From: JBBRMQ01 sp038230775
GTDB taxonomy: Bacteria; Acidobacteriota; Thermoanaerobaculia; Gp7-AA8
DNA: 12,786 nucleotides
NCBI GenBank assembly: GCA_038230775.1
Contig: JBBRMQ010000118.1
Coordinates: 1 to 12,786, forward strand
Reading direction: 5' to 3'
Made by a program: the position numbers and the translations under genes. Below are positions 1 through 6,174 of the stretch, one piece after another. The first letter of the stretch is position 1, and the number at the start of each line of letters is the position of its first letter. The notes under the pieces were generated by a model. It was not told where the DNA came from and searched no databases. It saw only the letters and a program-made list of their open reading frames with translations.

Positions 1-740
1 CTCGCATCCGGGTCTTCGACGTTCTTGCTCCCTTCGAACGTCCGGTTCCGAGCCCGCTAAATCGAGCACTGCATCAGGCTTACCTCGCGGCGAGTACGAC
101 GAACGCGTCTGGGTTGGGCCGCTTCTTATCCGTCGATCCGGGTGGCTTCGACACGCATCAACCGCAGAGCTTCAACCGATACAGCTACGTGCTAAACAAT
201 CCGATCAATAAGACCGATCCTACGGGCCGTTGTGTCTGGGATATCTGCATCGGCGAGACGGCACTTGTGATGGCTGCGTCAACGGCGGTCGCAACTACGG
301 CGACGGTGTGGCTGAACAGTCAGAACGGTTCCGATCCTGGAAGGACCAACGCTCAGGTGATCGGAGGAGCAGTCGCCGGCGGTGTTACGGCACTCGGCCG
401 GTACATCAATAGCCATTTAACTCACGCGAGCGAGCCGACCGCGGGCGTGAACCCAACTGCGCCGATTGAGAGCAAGGCCGGTCCCCGCTCGAATCCGCTT
501 ACTGGTGAACCCGGCAGTACTGTCCAAACGACGAGTCCGGACGGTACTGTAAAGCAGGTCAGGCGGTACGGCTCAGACGGCTACCCGCAGACGGACGTTG
601 ATCACGATCATTACCATGGACAAGAAAAACCGCATAGCCATGACTGGACTCGGCCGTCTGATGGTAGTCCGCCAACCCACGAAAACCGCGGTCCAGGTCG
701 GCGGCCAAAACCGACGGATCCTAAGCCGGAAGGCCAATGA
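1..740 (+). CDS. RHS-repeat core C-terminus with a His/Asp-rich toxin-like tip (5' partial)
   Basis: The frame is open from the left edge, so the gene begins outside the window; about 245 residues are visible. Residues 39-46 read GRFLSVDP, followed by NRYSYVLNNPINKTDPTG. This is the RHS-associated core signature (GRFxSxDP...NxYxYxxNNPxxxxDPxG) that closes the RHS shell and precedes a variable toxin. Next come a hydrophobic stretch (ETALVMAASTAVATTATVWL), a Gly/Ala-rich linker and a hydrophilic tip. The tip contains GEPGST, VKQVRRYGSDGYPQTDVDHDHYHG and PHSHDW-like segments. The clustered His and Asp residues could bind metal or form a nuclease-like active site, but I cannot name the toxin family. 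Family knowledge: such proteins are exported or surface-displayed and cleave off the tip to attack rival cells. The stop overlaps the next gene by ATGA, the usual toxin/immunity arrangement. Residues just before GRF do not match the canonical RYYD motif (see findings). Confidence 0.85.
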   Translation, partial: RIRVFDVLAPFERPVPSPLNRALHQAYLAASTTNASGLGRFLSVDPGGFDTHQPQSFNRYSYVLNNPINKTDPTGRCVWDICIGETALVMAASTAVATTATVWLNSQNGSDPGRTNAQVIGGAVAGGVTALGRYINSHLTHASEPTAGVNPTAPIESKAGPRSNPLTGEPGSTVQTTSPDGTVKQVRRYGSDGYPQTDVDHDHYHGQEKPHSHDWTRPSDGSPPTHENRGPGRRPKPTDPKPEGQ

Positions 741-1153
741 AATTCGCACAACTAACGGTTCTCAGTGAATTCCATGACGGTTTCCTGAAAGGGTTTCTGA
801 TCGATCAGAAGACTATTTATGTGTTTTTGAGCACCGAAGCTGCTGACGATTTTGTCATCACGGCGCGTGATGTGGTGGCGATGGTTGCGGATGGTTTCAA
901 AGCAGGAAACGTGATCTTCGAGGTCCTGATAAAGGCGAACGATGAGATAACGCCTGCGGACGTTGCCGAGACCTATGGCCTATTAGCCGAATCGAGTGCC
1001 GAGGCGCAAACAAAAAGCCTACTGGAGAAATCGCGCGAACACGATCTCAAATTGCTGGAGATCAACCCCTCCTATGGAGGCCGTTGCCTAATATTGGCGC
1101 GGTCTATCGATCTTGTTCCTCGTGCTGAATGGGACGCGAGACGCCGTGACTAA
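737..1153 (+). CDS. small protein in the immunity position downstream of the RHS toxin tip
   Basis: The frame encodes 138 residues. Its ATG shares the ATGA with the stop of the RHS gene, so the two are almost certainly translationally coupled; a purine-rich GGAAGG lies at 728-733, unusually close to the start. The protein is soluble and acidic to neutral, with no signal peptide or membrane segment. It starts MKFAQLTVLSEFHDGFLKGF and ends with an Arg/Asp-rich tail. I do not recognise its family. Position, size and coupling suggest the cognate immunity protein that protects the producer from the RHS tip; this is inference from context. The segment looks more AT-rich than the housekeeping genes further right, which fits recent acquisition of a toxin/immunity cassette. 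Alternatively it could be an unrelated adaptor or chaperone for the toxin. Confidence 0.75.
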   Translation: MKFAQLTVLSEFHDGFLKGFLIDQKTIYVFLSTEAADDFVITARDVVAMVADGFKAGNVIFEVLIKANDEITPADVAETYGLLAESSAEAQTKSLLEKSREHDLKLLEINPSYGGRCLILARSIDLVPRAEWDARRRD

Positions 1154-1237
1154 CGGTGGCAGACTTCGAGGAAGTCGTACCTGTCGCACGTGGTAACTTC
1201 ATCGGCGAGCCAAGTCGCTGACCCAGCACCCACCCAC

Positions 1238-1312
1238 GCCGCCGTCGCGCCCGTTGCAACGCACGCGAAAAGGAATGCGACAGTGCGTGCGGGCAACGGC
1301 CGCGCCGGCGGC
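1238..1312. repeat. imperfect inverted repeat (about 75 nt hairpin)
   Basis: The left arm, about 1238-1266, pairs with the right arm at 1283-1312. The outer 20 positions (left begins gccgccg, right ends cggcggc) match with two mismatches and share the ccgttgc/gcaacgg core. After a small indel the pairing continues through gcacgc/gcgtgc. The loop is roughly 16 bases. No T-tract follows on either side, so it is not a typical intrinsic terminator. Confidence 0.6.
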
Positions 1313-1398
1313 TTCCCACCCGGCGATGGCCGCAAGCATCGCGAGATCGAGCGTTCCACCGCCCTGTTCCTCATCGTTGAAAGTTCTGCGCCGTCGGG

Positions 1399-1504
1399 CC
1401 GCCTAATCTGCCGTTGCGGCTGACACGGCCCCGCGCGTTGCTGCGTCGCGAGACCGTTCTAGCGGTGCGTGCGGGGCCGCGCAGCCGAACGGGAGATTAG
1501 GCGG
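1399..1504. repeat. imperfect palindrome with attC-like architecture
   Basis: Outer arms are a perfect 11-bp inverted pair: ccgcctaatct at 1399-1409 and agattaggcgg at 1494-1504. Inside them, ccgttgcggctg (1411-1422) faces cagccgaacgg (1482-1492), with one extra unpaired G on the left arm. Further in, ggccccgc (1427-1434) pairs with gcggggcc (1471-1478). The layout resembles integron attC sites: GCCTAAT, a 5-base spacer, a second box with one extra base, a variable centre, the matching box, a 5-base spacer, then ATTAGGC. The canonical boxes would end AAC and begin GTT, so the conserved triplet differs by one base. No integrase gene is visible. Confidence 0.55.
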
Positions 1505-1689
1505 ACTCGTTCCGTCGCGCTCTGACGTTCCGCCGCCCTGTCCTGTCGACAACCTCGCTCCTCGCGAGTGGCCGCGGGCCGCGCATGCTCGCCGGCTGGC
1601 GCCGTCTGCGCGCGCGTCGCTTCGCGCGGCGAGCGTTCGCTTCACACCCGCCCGCGCCTCCTCGCTCTCTCCTCGCCGCGCTCGCTCCT

Positions 1690-1726
1690 GGCCGGCGCTT
1701 CCACCGCCCACACCCCAGCGCCGGCC
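1690..1726. repeat. perfect 10-bp inverted repeat
   Basis: ggccggcgct at 1690-1699 is perfectly complementary to agcgccggcc at 1717-1726, around a 17-base loop. It lies between the 1399-1504 and 1772-1914 palindromes and belongs to the same structured non-coding block. No T-tract follows. Confidence 0.6.
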
Positions 1727-1771
1727 GGCCCGCTGCTGCATCATGCCCCCGCCCGCCCCAGCGAGATCGGC

Positions 1772-1914
1772 GCGCATCGCTCCGTCGTCCATCGCAGGCG
1801 AGCGAATCGTGCCGCGAACGACGAACGTCAAGGCCACCACCGCCCGGCCGCCTTGACGATCGTCGTTCGCGGCACGTGATGTGTGGTGTAGCGACGGACG
1901 ACGGAGCGACGCGC
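1772..1914. repeat. large two-tier hairpin (143 nt)
   Basis: The inner stem pairs 1808-1834 with 1850-1876: 26 of 27 positions match around a 15-base loop (caccaccgcccggcc). The outer stem pairs 1772-1795 with 1891-1914: 22 of 24 positions match. The two stems are separated by an internal loop of 12 and 14 bases. It ends about 40 bases beyond the stop of the minus-strand proteinase. It could be a repeat element, a structured RNA or a strong barrier at the meeting point of convergent transcription; no T-tract marks it as an ordinary terminator. Confidence 0.75.
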
Positions 1915-1955
1915 TCACGACTCTGGAGCTCTCTCGCTCCACCCGCCCTCCCAGG

Positions 1956-2929
1956 TCATGCCTGTTGCGGGGTGTGCGACTGCGCCGGTGGAACGAAAAC
2001 CTGTTGGAACTGATGACCCCATGAGAGGCCGGCGCTGTTCTCGTAGATCTTGACGAACGCCGTCACGGAGAAGAAGCCGTCGATCAGGATGTGCGCTTCG
2101 CGAAGAAGATCGCGCAGCGGTTGCTCAGCGTGCTTGATGCGGAGGTTGAATCGGCTGAGCTTGTGCAGCGTCAGTGGCCGCGCGTGAGTCTTGTGCTCGT
2201 CATAGTTGGAGAAGTAATCAACAGCCTCATTGATCTCGTTCACCTTCGCCGCGTCGCCGGCAAACATGAACTCCCGCATCCACTCGCACGCGAGCTCCTT
2301 CGACAGCTTGAGTGAGTCGTCGCAGATCTCGAGCAGCTCGAGCGAGTGCTTCTCAATGAGAGGAATGTACGCAGGGAGCGCTTCCGGTCCTTCCTCTTGA
2401 GCAGCTCGCGGACCTTATCGAAGCCGCGCCGGATCGATCGCGCGGGCGTGCCGTTGATCTGCGGATCGATCGGCCCCAGCGTCGCGCTCGGATGAAGAAT
2501 CACTTCGTTACCGGAAAGCGCGAGCGTCGTTGCAGCGGAATATGCAGAATGCGGAATGAGAAATGTCACGTCATCGAATCGTGCGCGAAGCAGGCCGACG
2601 ATGCGCTCGGTCGCTTCAGGTGATCCGCCCGGACTGTGCAGGATGACATCGATCTTCTTCTCTGAATCGGCGATGCCACCGATCAAATCAGTGAAGCCGT
2701 CCACGTCGGTCAGGTCGATCGAGATGGGAGCAGCGGGATGTGCGCCGGGGAACTTGACCGCGTAGACAATGACCGGCCGTCCGCGAACCTTCTCGATGTC
2801 GGCGTAGCAGGCGCGCCGCAACGCGTACAGGTCGGCGCCAGTACCCGACTGAGCGATCTCGTTGATGAAGTTATGCCAGTCGCTGGTTCGAGTGAACCTA
2901 CGACGTTCGGGAAGTTCGGTCGACGCCAT
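1956..2929 (-). pseudogene. serine dehydrogenase-type (ClpP-fold) proteinase, frameshifted
   Basis: Two minus-strand frames together encode one protein of about 324 residues. The N-terminal part (start MASTELPERRRF at 2929) reads DVILHSPGG, then PHSAYSAATTLALSGNEVIL, then LGPIDPQI. These motifs belong to the serine dehydrogenase proteinase family (SDH_protease, ClpP/crotonase fold); the Ser of YSAAT, about residue 131, is the likely nucleophile. After RGFDKVRELLK the frame goes wrong: the following Arg/Ser-rich translation is nonsense. The shifted frame continues sensibly as EGPEALPAYIPLIEKHSLELLEICDDS and on to the stop at 1956. Restoring one A in the AAGAGGAAGG stretch (plus-strand 2391-2400) would give LLKKEGPEAL and one intact frame. 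No slippery heptamer suggests programmed shifting. It is either a recent one-base deletion or a sequence error. An upstream in-frame start at 2968 is possible. Confidence 0.8.
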
Positions 2930-3104
2930 TCTCGAACCTGACGCTCGTGGTGTTCGAAACCGTGACACGGTACTTCGGTGACCGCCCCATCGCTGCCTTC
3001 GTACGCTGATAGATCTCGGACGCGCGCTGATACACGTCGTAGATCTTCTGGACGCGAGGATCCAGCTTCTTTCCGAGCAGCAGTTGTGTCTTCAAGGTCG
3101 GCAT
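2898..3104 (-). CDS. small hypothetical ORF overlapping the proteinase start
   Basis: From the ATG at 3104 this frame encodes 68 residues (MPTLKTQLLLGKKLDPRVQK..., ending ENGVDRTSRTS). Third codon positions are mostly G or C, which supports real coding. The middle, KIYDVYQRASEIYQRTKAAMG, looks helical. I do not recognise a family. Its end overlaps the proteinase ATG at 2929 by 32 bases, so coupled translation is possible, and both lie downstream of tRNA-Asn on the same strand. The start is uncertain: ATGs at 3182 and 3176 extend the frame, but no clear ribosome-binding site marks any of them, and the extension has less biased codons. It could also be a chance frame. Confidence 0.4.
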   Translation of the reverse strand: MPTLKTQLLLGKKLDPRVQKIYDVYQRASEIYQRTKAAMGRSPKYRVTVSNTTSVRFENGVDRTSRTS

Positions 3105-3206
3105 ATCGAATCTGTTCGCGGGAAGCCTATCGAAACGCTCCCTCAGTAGCAAACCCCTCGAGAATGGTGTCCCCATCTTCATCAGTGTTCTTGCGCGCTT
3201 GGCCTT

Positions 3207-3224
3207 CGAAGCTTTGATGCTTCG
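3207..3224 (-). terminator. stem-loop after tRNA-Asn
   Basis: cgaagc (3207-3212) and gcttcg (3219-3224) form a perfect 6-bp stem with a 6-base loop, 14 bases beyond the tRNA CCA end on the minus strand. There is no following T-tract, so it may be a weak terminator or a 3' processing boundary only. Confidence 0.3.
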
Positions 3225-3238
3225 TGTTGGGTTAAACC

Positions 3239-3314
3239 TGGCTGTGGCGGGAGGACTCGAACCTCCGACCACCGGATTAACAATCCGGCGCTCTACCAAC
3301 TGAGCTACACCACA
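3239..3314 (-). tRNA. tRNA-Asn(GTT), CCA encoded
   Basis: Read on the minus strand, the cloverleaf is complete. The acceptor stem TGTGGTG pairs with CGCCACA (one G-T wobble), followed by discriminator G and genome-encoded CCA at 3241-3239. The D arm contains GCTCAGTTGGTAGAGC. The anticodon stem CCGGA/TCCGG holds the loop TTGTTAA with anticodon GTT. The T arm is GGAGG, TTCGAGT, CCTCC. The anticodon reads Asn codons AAC and AAT. No clear sigma-70 promoter is visible directly upstream. The small ORF and the proteinase gene follow on the same strand. Confidence 0.96.
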
Positions 3315-3412
3315 GTATTCGGGCCGCGAAGCGTCAGCGCTTGATGGCGCGCGAGAAGCTGCTTCGTGTCGAACGGCTTCCGCCACAGGAGACATTCCGG
3401 GGCGGACGCGTC
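3305..3412 (-). pseudogene. possible response-regulator receiver C-terminal relic
   Basis: A minus-strand frame ending at 3305 contains ASAPECLLWRKPFDTKQLLA followed by RHQAL. This resembles the end of receiver domains, where the conserved Lys-Pro-Phe is followed by a helix beginning D/T-x-x-x-L-L. Nothing upstream in the same frame resembles the phosphorylation-site region, and the frame runs into the tRNA. If real, it is a decayed fragment of about 30 residues. A chance match is possible. Confidence 0.25.
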
Positions 3413-3491
3413 AGATTTACTTATTCGCAGCGGACGCGATTTCGAAGGGCGCTGAAACTCAGGCCTCATCCATGCAAATGCCAACGCAACC

Positions 3492-4553
3492 ATGCGCATT
3501 GTTGCGGGATCGCTCTTCTTCCTCCTGGCGGTTCAAGTCTTCGGACAGACGCAGCCGGACCGCGGAAACCTTCAGATCAGTTGTGCGCCCGCCTACGAGG
3601 TTTACGTCGACGGAAAGCTCGCCGGCGTTTGCCAGGCGAAAGGCGAGGGCTATCTCGTCTCGAATCTGACGTCCGGCGCCCACGCGATCACCGTACGAAA
3701 GAGCGGCTATCTACCGGGACAGTTCTCGGTCGCCATCGAGCCGGGCGTGACGTCGGTGCTCAAGGTGGAGAAGCTGAAACTGCGCCGCAGGATCAAGTTC
3801 CGCCCGCAGGACGAGCCGGTCGACATGACAGTCGAATCGCCGCCCATGTTTGCGGACGACACCGGCACGCCCGGCGACCATAACCTCGAGCTCAACTTCG
3901 TCGTGGACGGCGACATCGCGCATGACCGCAAGGTTTTCGAGCTTCCACTGATCGATGTGAATTACGGCGTCGGTGAGAACCTCCAATTGAAGTTCGAGGT
4001 TCCATGGGTCGTCGAACGCAGGATTGAAACCGACGACGCCGGTCGCGAGGTGCACGTCCGCGCGCACGGGATCTCCAACTCGGTTCTGGGGGTCAAATAC
4101 CGCTTCTACGATGACGACGAAAAGAATCTGTCACTCGCGGTGTATCCGCAGGTCGAGTTCCGAACGCCGGGATCGAAGAGCGAGGACGATGGCGGTGTGG
4201 ACTCTTCCGGCACGACGTGGATTCTTCCGCTCCTGGTCACGAAGGATCTCGAACACGTCGCGCTCACCGGGAACCTCGGATTGGAAAAGCAGACTGGCGA
4301 GGCGGGCAATATCTTCGCTGCCGTTGGTCTAGGCACGCGCCTCACTCCGCGCCTCGCCCTCCTCGGAGAAGTGTTTGGTCAGGACCTCAACCACTCCGAC
4401 TCTCAACGGATTCTTCTGAACATCGGGATCCGCAACAAGCTCGACGATCAGCAGACGATCGGTGCTTCGGTCGGACGCGACATCCATTCCGGCGACGGTC
4501 AGAAACATCTGTATCTTCGCGTCAGCTATCAGCGGTACTTCGGGAAGAGCTAG
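3492..4553 (+). CDS. secreted PEGA-domain / outer-membrane beta-barrel protein
   Basis: The 353-residue product starts with a typical signal peptide (MRIVAGSLFFLLAVQVFGQ; cleavage likely after residue 18 or 19). Residues about 27-95 resemble a PEGA domain: a short Ig-like beta fold with YEVYVDGKLAGV and the GAHAITVRKSGYLPGQFSVAI pattern. From about residue 115 to the end the sequence alternates in long amphipathic strands (NLELNFVVDGDI, NLQLKFEVPWVV, VLGVKYRFYDDDEKNLSLAVYPQVEFRTP broken here into strands). It ends in an aromatic-rich strand, LRVSYQRYF. This fits an outer-membrane barrel of the transporter-like MetA-pathway (phenol degradation) type. The barrel likely sits in the outer membrane, with PEGA in the periplasm. 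The substrate is unknown. No strong ribosome-binding site precedes the ATG; it stands alone between two tRNA genes. Confidence 0.75.
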   Translation: MRIVAGSLFFLLAVQVFGQTQPDRGNLQISCAPAYEVYVDGKLAGVCQAKGEGYLVSNLTSGAHAITVRKSGYLPGQFSVAIEPGVTSVLKVEKLKLRRRIKFRPQDEPVDMTVESPPMFADDTGTPGDHNLELNFVVDGDIAHDRKVFELPLIDVNYGVGENLQLKFEVPWVVERRIETDDAGREVHVRAHGISNSVLGVKYRFYDDDEKNLSLAVYPQVEFRTPGSKSEDDGGVDSSGTTWILPLLVTKDLEHVALTGNLGLEKQTGEAGNIFAAVGLGTRLTPRLALLGEVFGQDLNHSDSQRILLNIGIRNKLDDQQTIGASVGRDIHSGDGQKHLYLRVSYQRYFGKS

Positions 4554-4600
4554 GGAAGCTCTGCACATGCTCCGTCTGAAGCTGCGCAAGCTCAGGCACT

Positions 4601-4622
4601 CCGTCGACGCTGCCGTCGACGG
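4601..4622 (+). terminator. GC-rich 9-bp hairpin downstream of the barrel gene
   Basis: ccgtcgacg (4601-4609) is perfectly complementary to cgtcgacgg (4614-4622) around a CTGC tetraloop, 48 bases after the stop of the barrel gene. A second short stem, agagct/agctct, lies at 4546-4562 across the stop codon. Neither is followed by a T-run, so termination is plausible but unproven. Confidence 0.4.
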
Positions 4623-4720
4623 GCCTTCGATTCCAGTGGCTGCGACTTCAGTTAGTTCCATGCTGCTCTCCGATTTCGAAGGGACTCGCGCCCGACACGT
4701 GCGATGGCTGTGCCTGAATA

Positions 4721-4749
4721 TTGACGGGTACGGAAGCGTTCACTACACT
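4721..4749 (+). promoter_or_regulatory. sigma-70-type promoter of tRNA-Cys
   Basis: TTGACG at 4721-4726 (5 of 6 to the -35 consensus), a 17-base spacer, then TACACT at 4744-4749 (4 of 6 to the -10 consensus). Transcription would begin near 4756, giving a leader of about 10 bases before the tRNA at 4767. It probably also drives the glycosylase gene. Confidence 0.65.
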
Positions 4750-4766
4750 CGCCAACCCTCCCTTAA

Positions 4767-4840
<74 letters not shown>

Positions 4841-4841
<1 letters not shown>

Positions 4842-5767
4842 TGATTTCCACGCCCCGCGGATTCAATTTCTCGTCCACCGTGGTCTCGCACGGCTGGTAT
4901 CACCTCGCGCCATTCACGTGGTCGGCGGGAGAGAAAACGCTGCGGCGGATCGAGTTGCTGGAGGGGGAGCCCGTCGAGCTGGCGATCAAGCACGTGAGAG
5001 GCGCATTGCGGATTCTGTGTGAGGACCGGCTTCAGCCGGTCAGGCCGGCTGAAGCCGGCCCACACACAGAAGCGGGCCCAGACGCAGGATCGGAGCTGCG
5101 CACGAAGATCACTCGCATGTTTCAGCTCAACGTCGACATCGCGGAGTTCGCGGCGGTAGCCAAAGACTCCAGGGATCACGCCTGGGTGGTGAAGGCGGGC
5201 TTCGGCCGCCTACTGTGCGGCAGCACGCTCTTCGAAGACGCGATCAAGATCATCGCCACCACCAACACCACGTGGCGGCAGACCGTGCGCATGGTCGAAC
5301 TGCTCGTCGCCAAGTGCGGCCGCGGTGGCGCCTTCCCCGAGCCCGCCGACCTTGCGCGCTTCTCCATCGACGAGCTGCAACGCGACTGCCGCCTCGGCTA
5401 TCGCGCCACGACGATGCACCAGCTCGCAACGGGCATCGTGAACGGAACCATCGATCTGGCGGCGATCGCCGATCCATCCCAGACGACCGAAGCGCTGTTC
5501 AAGAGCTATCGGAAGCTAGCGGGGATTGGTCCGTACGCTGCCGCACACCTGCTGGCGATGGACGGCCGCCATGACTTCATCGCCGTCGATTCGGAATTCC
5601 GGCGCTACGTGCGCGAGCGCTACCACAAGGGACGCCGGATCTCGGACGCGGCGATGTTGCGCCGCTACAGCAAATGGGGACGCTGGAAGTACCTCGCGTA
5701 CTGGTCGGAATTGTGGAGTTCCGTGGCCGACCGTTTGCAGCAAACGGAAAACGCGCGGGACCAATAG
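4841..5767 (+). CDS. HhH-GPD superfamily DNA glycosylase (AlkA/OGG1-like)
   Basis: From the ATG at 4841 the product has 308 residues. The C-terminal two thirds carries the helix-hairpin-helix/GPD signature: KLAGIGPYAAAHLLAM (about 225-240) is the hairpin, followed by FIAVDSEF with the catalytic Asp at about residue 250. The position of the OGG1 catalytic Lys holds Tyr (GIGPY), so a monofunctional base-excision glycosylase of the AlkA type is more likely than a bifunctional lyase. The N-terminal part (FSSTVVSHGWYHLAPFTW) resembles the beta-sheet domain of that group. The substrate, probably alkylated or oxidised purines, is inferred. The frame extends upstream through the tRNA, but 4841 is the first start that does not reuse tRNA sequence. 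About 20 residues near 58-77 (RLQPVRPAEAGPH) are encoded by an inserted palindromic repeat, apparently tolerated between domains. Confidence 0.82.
5013..5071. repeat. REP-like palindrome inside the glycosylase gene
   Basis: 5013-5039 and 5045-5071 are inverted copies matching at 25 of 27 positions around a 5-base spacer (tcagg). The core ccggcttcagccgg/ccggctgaagccgg is perfect over 14 bp. It stays in frame and encodes RLQPVRPAEAGPHT. The compact palindrome with a spacer of a few bases is typical of dispersed REP-type elements mobilised by RAYT transposases; no such transposase is present here. Confidence 0.85.
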
Positions 5768-5796
5768 TGTACGCGCATCGGAGCGCGTTCGGAATC

Positions 5797-5825
5797 TTGA
5801 CCGCAGTGGTGCCGTTTGCGATAGT
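5797..5825 (+). promoter_or_regulatory. candidate sigma-70 promoter ahead of the small hypothetical gene
   Basis: TTGACC at 5797-5802 (5 of 6), a 17-base spacer, then GATAGT at 5820-5825 (4 of 6). It lies in the short gap after the glycosylase gene. A start site near 5832 would leave only about 10 bases before the ATG at 5842, so the mRNA would be nearly leaderless. Confidence 0.5.
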
Positions 5826-5841
5826 CCCTTCAGCCACGGCG

Positions 5842-6174
5842 ATGGACGACAGGATCAAACAGCTCCTCCGAGAACTCGGAACCGCGATCAACGAGTCGAT
5901 CTCCGGCTCGGATGACGTCAACAAACAGATCCAGCGGATTCGCGACGAGGGCTACAACCTCTACGTGGTGCTGGACGCCACGATCGGGTTGAACAAAGAC
6001 GGCGAAGAGATGGACGAGCAGCCGTCGGTGGTGACCGTGAAGAACGATCGCGAAGTGCAGTTCCGCATCAACATCAACGACCTCGCCCTCCTGCGGGCCC
6101 TCGGCATCGACCCCACGCGGAAGGTCCGAGGCACGCGTCGGGTGGAACCGATCGCTCCTGCCAGTGACGACTAG
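5842..6174 (+). CDS. small conserved-looking hypothetical protein upstream of rlmN
   Basis: The 110-residue product begins MDDRIKQLLRELGTAINESI. It has an N-terminal amphipathic helix (to about residue 40: SDDVNKQIQRIRDEGYN), a short strand region (LYVVLDATIGL), a charged loop, and FRININDLALLRALGID near the end. It is acidic and soluble with no membrane segment. I do not recognise a named family. The frame is open further upstream, but the MDD start fits the coding pattern and follows the candidate promoter. Its last codons overlap the GTG start of rlmN by 11 bases, so the pair is probably co-transcribed and translationally coupled. Any link to ribosome modification is only inferred from that. 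Confidence 0.72.
   Translation: MDDRIKQLLRELGTAINESISGSDDVNKQIQRIRDEGYNLYVVLDATIGLNKDGEEMDEQPSVVTVKNDREVQFRININDLALLRALGIDPTRKVRGTRRVEPIAPASDD

Larger units (their letters stand above)
1154..1955. other. non-coding palindrome-rich gap between convergent genes
   Basis: This stretch of about 800 bases lies between the convergent immunity-position gene (plus) and the broken proteinase (minus). Open frames exist on both strands, but their products are low-complexity Arg/Ala/Ser/Pro-rich strings with no recognisable motif, as expected from very GC-rich DNA. What can be seen is structure: palindromes at 1238-1312, 1399-1504, 1690-1726 and 1772-1914, listed separately. I see no tRNA, rRNA or transposase gene here. 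Confidence 0.7.

Noticed and set aside
1085..1091. Second gcctaat motif inside the immunity-position gene as another attC box
   Set aside because: No matching inverted partner at a suitable distance; it is explained as coding sequence.
1403..1942. Long minus-strand open frame (179 codons) in the palindrome block
   Set aside because: The product is Arg/Ala/Gly/Ser-rich without motifs, and the region is dominated by inverted repeats; GC-rich DNA has few stops.
4546..4562. agagct/agctct stem-loop across the barrel gene stop codon as a terminator
   Set aside because: Short stem and no T-tract; at most a weak contribution.
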